Below are positions 61,225 through 64,000 of a stretch of DNA of 64,000 nucleotides, in pieces. Within the stretch, counting starts at the first letter, position 1. Each line of letters begins with the position of its first letter. The notes under the pieces were generated by a model, which searched no databases, was not told the origin of the DNA, and saw only the letters and a list, made by a program, of their open reading frames with translations. The translations under genes were made by a program, and so were the position numbers. Source of the stretch: an uncultured Pseudomonadales bacterium (GTDB lineage: Bacteria; Pseudomonadota; Gammaproteobacteria; Pseudomonadales; Balneatricaceae); NCBI GenBank assembly GCA_937773555.1, contig CALJVT010000002.1, positions 618,501-682,500 on the forward strand. Reading direction: 5' to 3'.

Positions 61225-64000
61225 TTCAATGACATTGGCTGCTGTTACAACTACAGGTTCCTTGACAGCGTCAGCCGGGTCCAATGATATCGACATTGCG
61301 GGAGTTGTTAAGGCTGATACAGCAGTAACGTTAACAGCCACGTCTTCTGCTATTACCAACACTACTGGTTCTGGCTCTAACAGCAATTATATACTGTCAG
61401 ACAGAATCACTTTGACTTCAGCGAGTGTAGGTACGTCATCAAGCAATAAAGATGTCAACATGGATTGGCGCACGTCTACGGCTGCAGTAGGTGGAGTAAG
61501 CCCACTTTTGGATATATCGGCAGTTACAGCGGGCTTGTATATTGAAAATACCGCCAGCGCTAACGCGCAAGTAATGACTTATACCAACAATGATATTACA
61601 GCGCCTTCCACCACCACTGGATCGTCCACTTTTAGTCTATCTGATGCGAATACCCCCTCAGCTACTTATGCTGATATTGAATCTTTGGACAATAAGATCG
61701 GGGCAGGTTTCGATACTGTTAATACTGTAGCAAAATATATCGCTAACATTATCAATGGCTATGACGTGCTTGGTAGTACACACACCGCCTTCTTGACCAA
61801 TTCAACCACTACAAGCGGACTTCATTTAGTGGGATTAGATGCTGGTATGGACGCTATTTCTAACATCACCTGGTCAGATGAAGATTCATTAAGTGCTACA
61901 GCGCTAGTAGCGTCAGTGCTTGATGCCAGTACTGTTGCCAGTTTGGTTGCTACTACAGCCGACATTAACGGCGGTACGATTGATAATGCAACCATCGGTG
62001 CGACCACGGCATCTACCATTCGCGGTACAACGATAATCGCACAGAGCCAAGCGGCCACTTCGGGTGCAACCGCTAACGTCACCTTGACGGGATCAAGCGG
62101 CGTGAGTGATTTCAATGGTGCAATGAACGTAGATGCAACGGTCACCTCGGACGGTCTAACCGTTGCTGGTGCAGCAGGCTTCTCGGGCGGTACAACAACG
62201 ATTGCCACTGTTGATATCAACGGAGGTGCGATTGATGGGGCTACTATTGGTCTTGCATCAGCCTCTACCATTGCAGCGACGAACGTGACAGCGAGTGGCA
62301 CTCTGGACGTAGATGGAGCGAGCACCCTTGATCAGGTGAGCATTAACACAACAGATGGTGCATTTGCGGTAACGGCAGACAATGCAAGCAACTTTGCTGG
62401 AGCGGTCAACATCACAGGGGCTCTGGACGTAGATGGCGCCACAACAACAGATGGCATTACTGACTCTACTACCATTGCAGCCACTAATGTGACAGCGAGT
62501 GGCACCCTTACAGTGACTGGAGCCTCTGACTTTAATAGTGCAGTTAATATTGACTCAACTCTAACCGTAGATTCGGGCAATGATGGCAATAATGAGTTTG
62601 TTGTTGCTTCAGACGTAGCTACTGCCAAGAGTTTAGTAGCAACCACTGCCGACATTAACGGCGGTACGATTGACAATGCAACGATTGGTGCGACAACAGC
62701 GTCTACCATTGCAGCGACGAACGTGACAGCGAGTGGCACCTTGGCTGTTACTGGTGTAGTCACAGCTAATGCCGGCGTAGTGGTGGATGACACCACCATC
62801 GATGGCAACACCATCACTTCAACAAGCAGTTTGACTATTGATGCCGCCACAGACATTGTATTGGATGCTGATGGAGCGGATGTTGTTCTCAAGGATGCTG
62901 GAACGCAGTACGCCAGCCTGACTAATAACAGTAGCAACTTGCAATTGAAGTCTGGCAGTACTACGGCGGTTTCTTTCAGTGGTGCCAATGTTGATTTAGC
63001 AGGTACCCTGGATGTTACAGGAGCGGCTACCTTAGATAGTACAGTAGCAGCTGTAGGTGTAGTCACAGCCAACGCAGGTGTGGTGGTGGATTACCTCACG
63101 ATTGATGCTTACACGATTACTTCAACAGCCAGTTTGATTATTGATGCGATGTCAGACATTGTGTTGGATGCCGATGGAGCGGATGTTATACTCAAGGATG
63201 ATGACACTCAGTATGCTAGCTTGACCAACAATAGTGGCAACTTGCAATTGAAGTCTGGTAGTACTTTGGCAGCCACTTTCAGTGGCGCCAATGTTGATTT
63301 AGCAGGTACTCTGGATGTGACGGGTGCGGCCACCTTAGATAGTACATTAGCAGCTGTAGGTGTAGTCACAGCCAACGCAGGTGTGGTGGTGGATAACACT
63401 ACGATTGATGCTGACACGATTACTTCAACAAGCAGTTTGACCGTTGACGCCGCCACAGACATTGTATTGGATGCTGATGGAGCGGATGTTGTTCTCAAGG
63501 ATGCTGGAACGCAGTACGCCAGCCTGACTAATAACAGTGGCAATTTGATATTGAAGTCTGGCAGTACTACGGCGGCTTCTTTCAGTGGCGCCAATGTTGA
63601 TTTGGCAGGTACTCTGGATGTTACAGGAGCGGCCACATTAGACAGTACATTGAATGTAGCCAGCACCTCGGACTTTAATAGTGCGGTTAATATTGACTCA
63701 ACTCTAACCGTAGATTCGGGCAATGATGGCAATAATGAGTTTGTTGTTGCTTCAGACGTAGCTACTGCCAAGAGTTTAGTAGCAACCACTGCCGACATTA
63801 ACGGCGGTACGATTGACGGTACAACGATTGGTGCTTCTTCAGCGTCTACCATTGTAGCGACTACCATTGCCGCGAGTGGCACCTTAGATGTTGCTGGAGT
63901 AACTACCACAGCGGCGATTTCAGCGACTACCATTGCCGCGAGTGGCGACGTCACTTTGGGTGATGGCTTCGATGATGCCGTGACCATTGCAGGTGTAGCG
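55088..64000 (+). CDS. Exoprotein, distal part (open at window edge)
   Basis: After the second insertion the frame remains open from 55088 to the last base, 2971 codons without a stop. It covers modules S2-S8 and B2-B4 to 61224, then a non-repeated stretch with YADIESLDNKIGAGFDTV near 61660, then a new set of repeats: DINGGTIDNATIGATTASTI and, three times, about 101 residues with DIVLDADGADVVLKDAGTQY and LTNNSGNLQLKSGSTT. These distal repeats resemble those seen in marine phage fibre proteins and some large adhesins. Composition is very poor in Cys, Trp and Arg. The C-terminus is not seen. Confidence 0.8.
62520..63816 (+). repeat. Duplicated 150-bp segment flanking the 303-bp repeats
   Basis: The sequence encoding SDFNSAVNIDSTLTVDSGND, then NNEFVVASDVATAKSLV and ADINGGTID, occurs at about 62525-62672 and again at about 63669-63816, on either side of the three 303-bp units. 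This suggests the larger block (about 1.1 kb) is itself part of a longer repeating pattern that may continue beyond the window. Confidence 0.8.
62756..63664 (+). repeat. Three tandem 303-bp repeats in the distal exoprotein
   Basis: Units start at 62756, 63059 and 63362, each encoding 101 residues from VVTANAGVVVD to TGAATLDST. They are diverged: copy 2 has DYLTIDAYTITSTASLIIDAMSD where copy 3 has DNTTIDADTITSTSSLTVDAATD. This shows an older or selected duplication, in contrast to the S/B array. Confidence 0.9.

Noticed and set aside
53922-61386. Many minus-strand frames of 66-215 codons in the exoprotein region
   Set aside because: They recur with the 663/1179-bp period because the DNA repeats. 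They are mirror images of a Ser/Thr/Ala-rich coding strand and have no ribosome binding sites or family signatures.
61822-63987. Long minus-strand frames (167-259 codons) in the distal exoprotein
   Set aside because: Low-complexity Val/Ala/Pro/Ser products antisense to an uninterrupted plus-strand frame; antisense shadows.

Overview
The window is a gammaproteobacterial chromosome segment of moderate GC content. Gene order resembles Pseudomonas, Oceanospirillales and Cellvibrionales: isc tail, ndk, rlmN, rodZ, hisS, yfgM, bamB, der, birA, coaX, tRNAs, tuf, secE, nusG, rpoBC, str, S10, spc and alpha operons. A Vibrio-type second EF-G and a kbl-tdh pair also suggest a free-living, possibly marine, gammaproteobacterium. 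I cannot name the genus.

Region 1 (1-12185) holds the end of the Fe-S assembly operon (hscB partial, hscA, fdx, iscX), ndk, the 23S/tRNA methyltransferase rlmN, the shape protein rodZ, hisS, yfgM and bamB (envelope), the ribosome GTPase der, and the overlapping pair birA/coaX (biotin ligase, pantothenate kinase). Two genes usual in this neighbourhood, pilF and ispG, are absent here.

Region 2 (12186-33533) carries the tRNA cluster Thr-Tyr-Gly-Thr, the first tuf gene, tRNA-Trp, secE-nusG, rplKA, the L10 leader, rplJL, the rplL-rpoB attenuator and rpoBC. A second EF-G gene (fusA2) lies on the minus strand, followed by the str operon rpsL-rpsG-fusA-tuf. The two tuf genes encode the same 407-residue protein.

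Region 3 (33534-37316) interrupts the usual str/S10 junction. It has an AT-rich spacer with an 18-bp perfect palindrome, an XRE-cupin regulator, and kbl-tdh for threonine breakdown to glycine and acetyl-CoA.

Region 4 (37317-51198) contains the S10, spc and alpha operons, from rpsJ to rplQ, in conserved order, with secY, rpmJ and rpoA. Good sigma70-like promoters precede the S10 and alpha operons, and a strong terminator follows rplQ.

Region 5 (51199-64000) is accessory. It has a small minus-strand ORF, a broken XRE-type regulator and then a very large filamentous-haemagglutinin-like (two-partner secretion) exoprotein gene that runs off the window. Its middle is an array of eight 663-bp and four 516-bp modules that are almost identical in nucleotide sequence. 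Its distal part carries different repeats that resemble phage-fibre or adhesin repeats. Two single-base insertions split the reading frame (near 53915 and 55087). Apart from these the frame is open for about 12 kb. This region is the most interesting part of the window.
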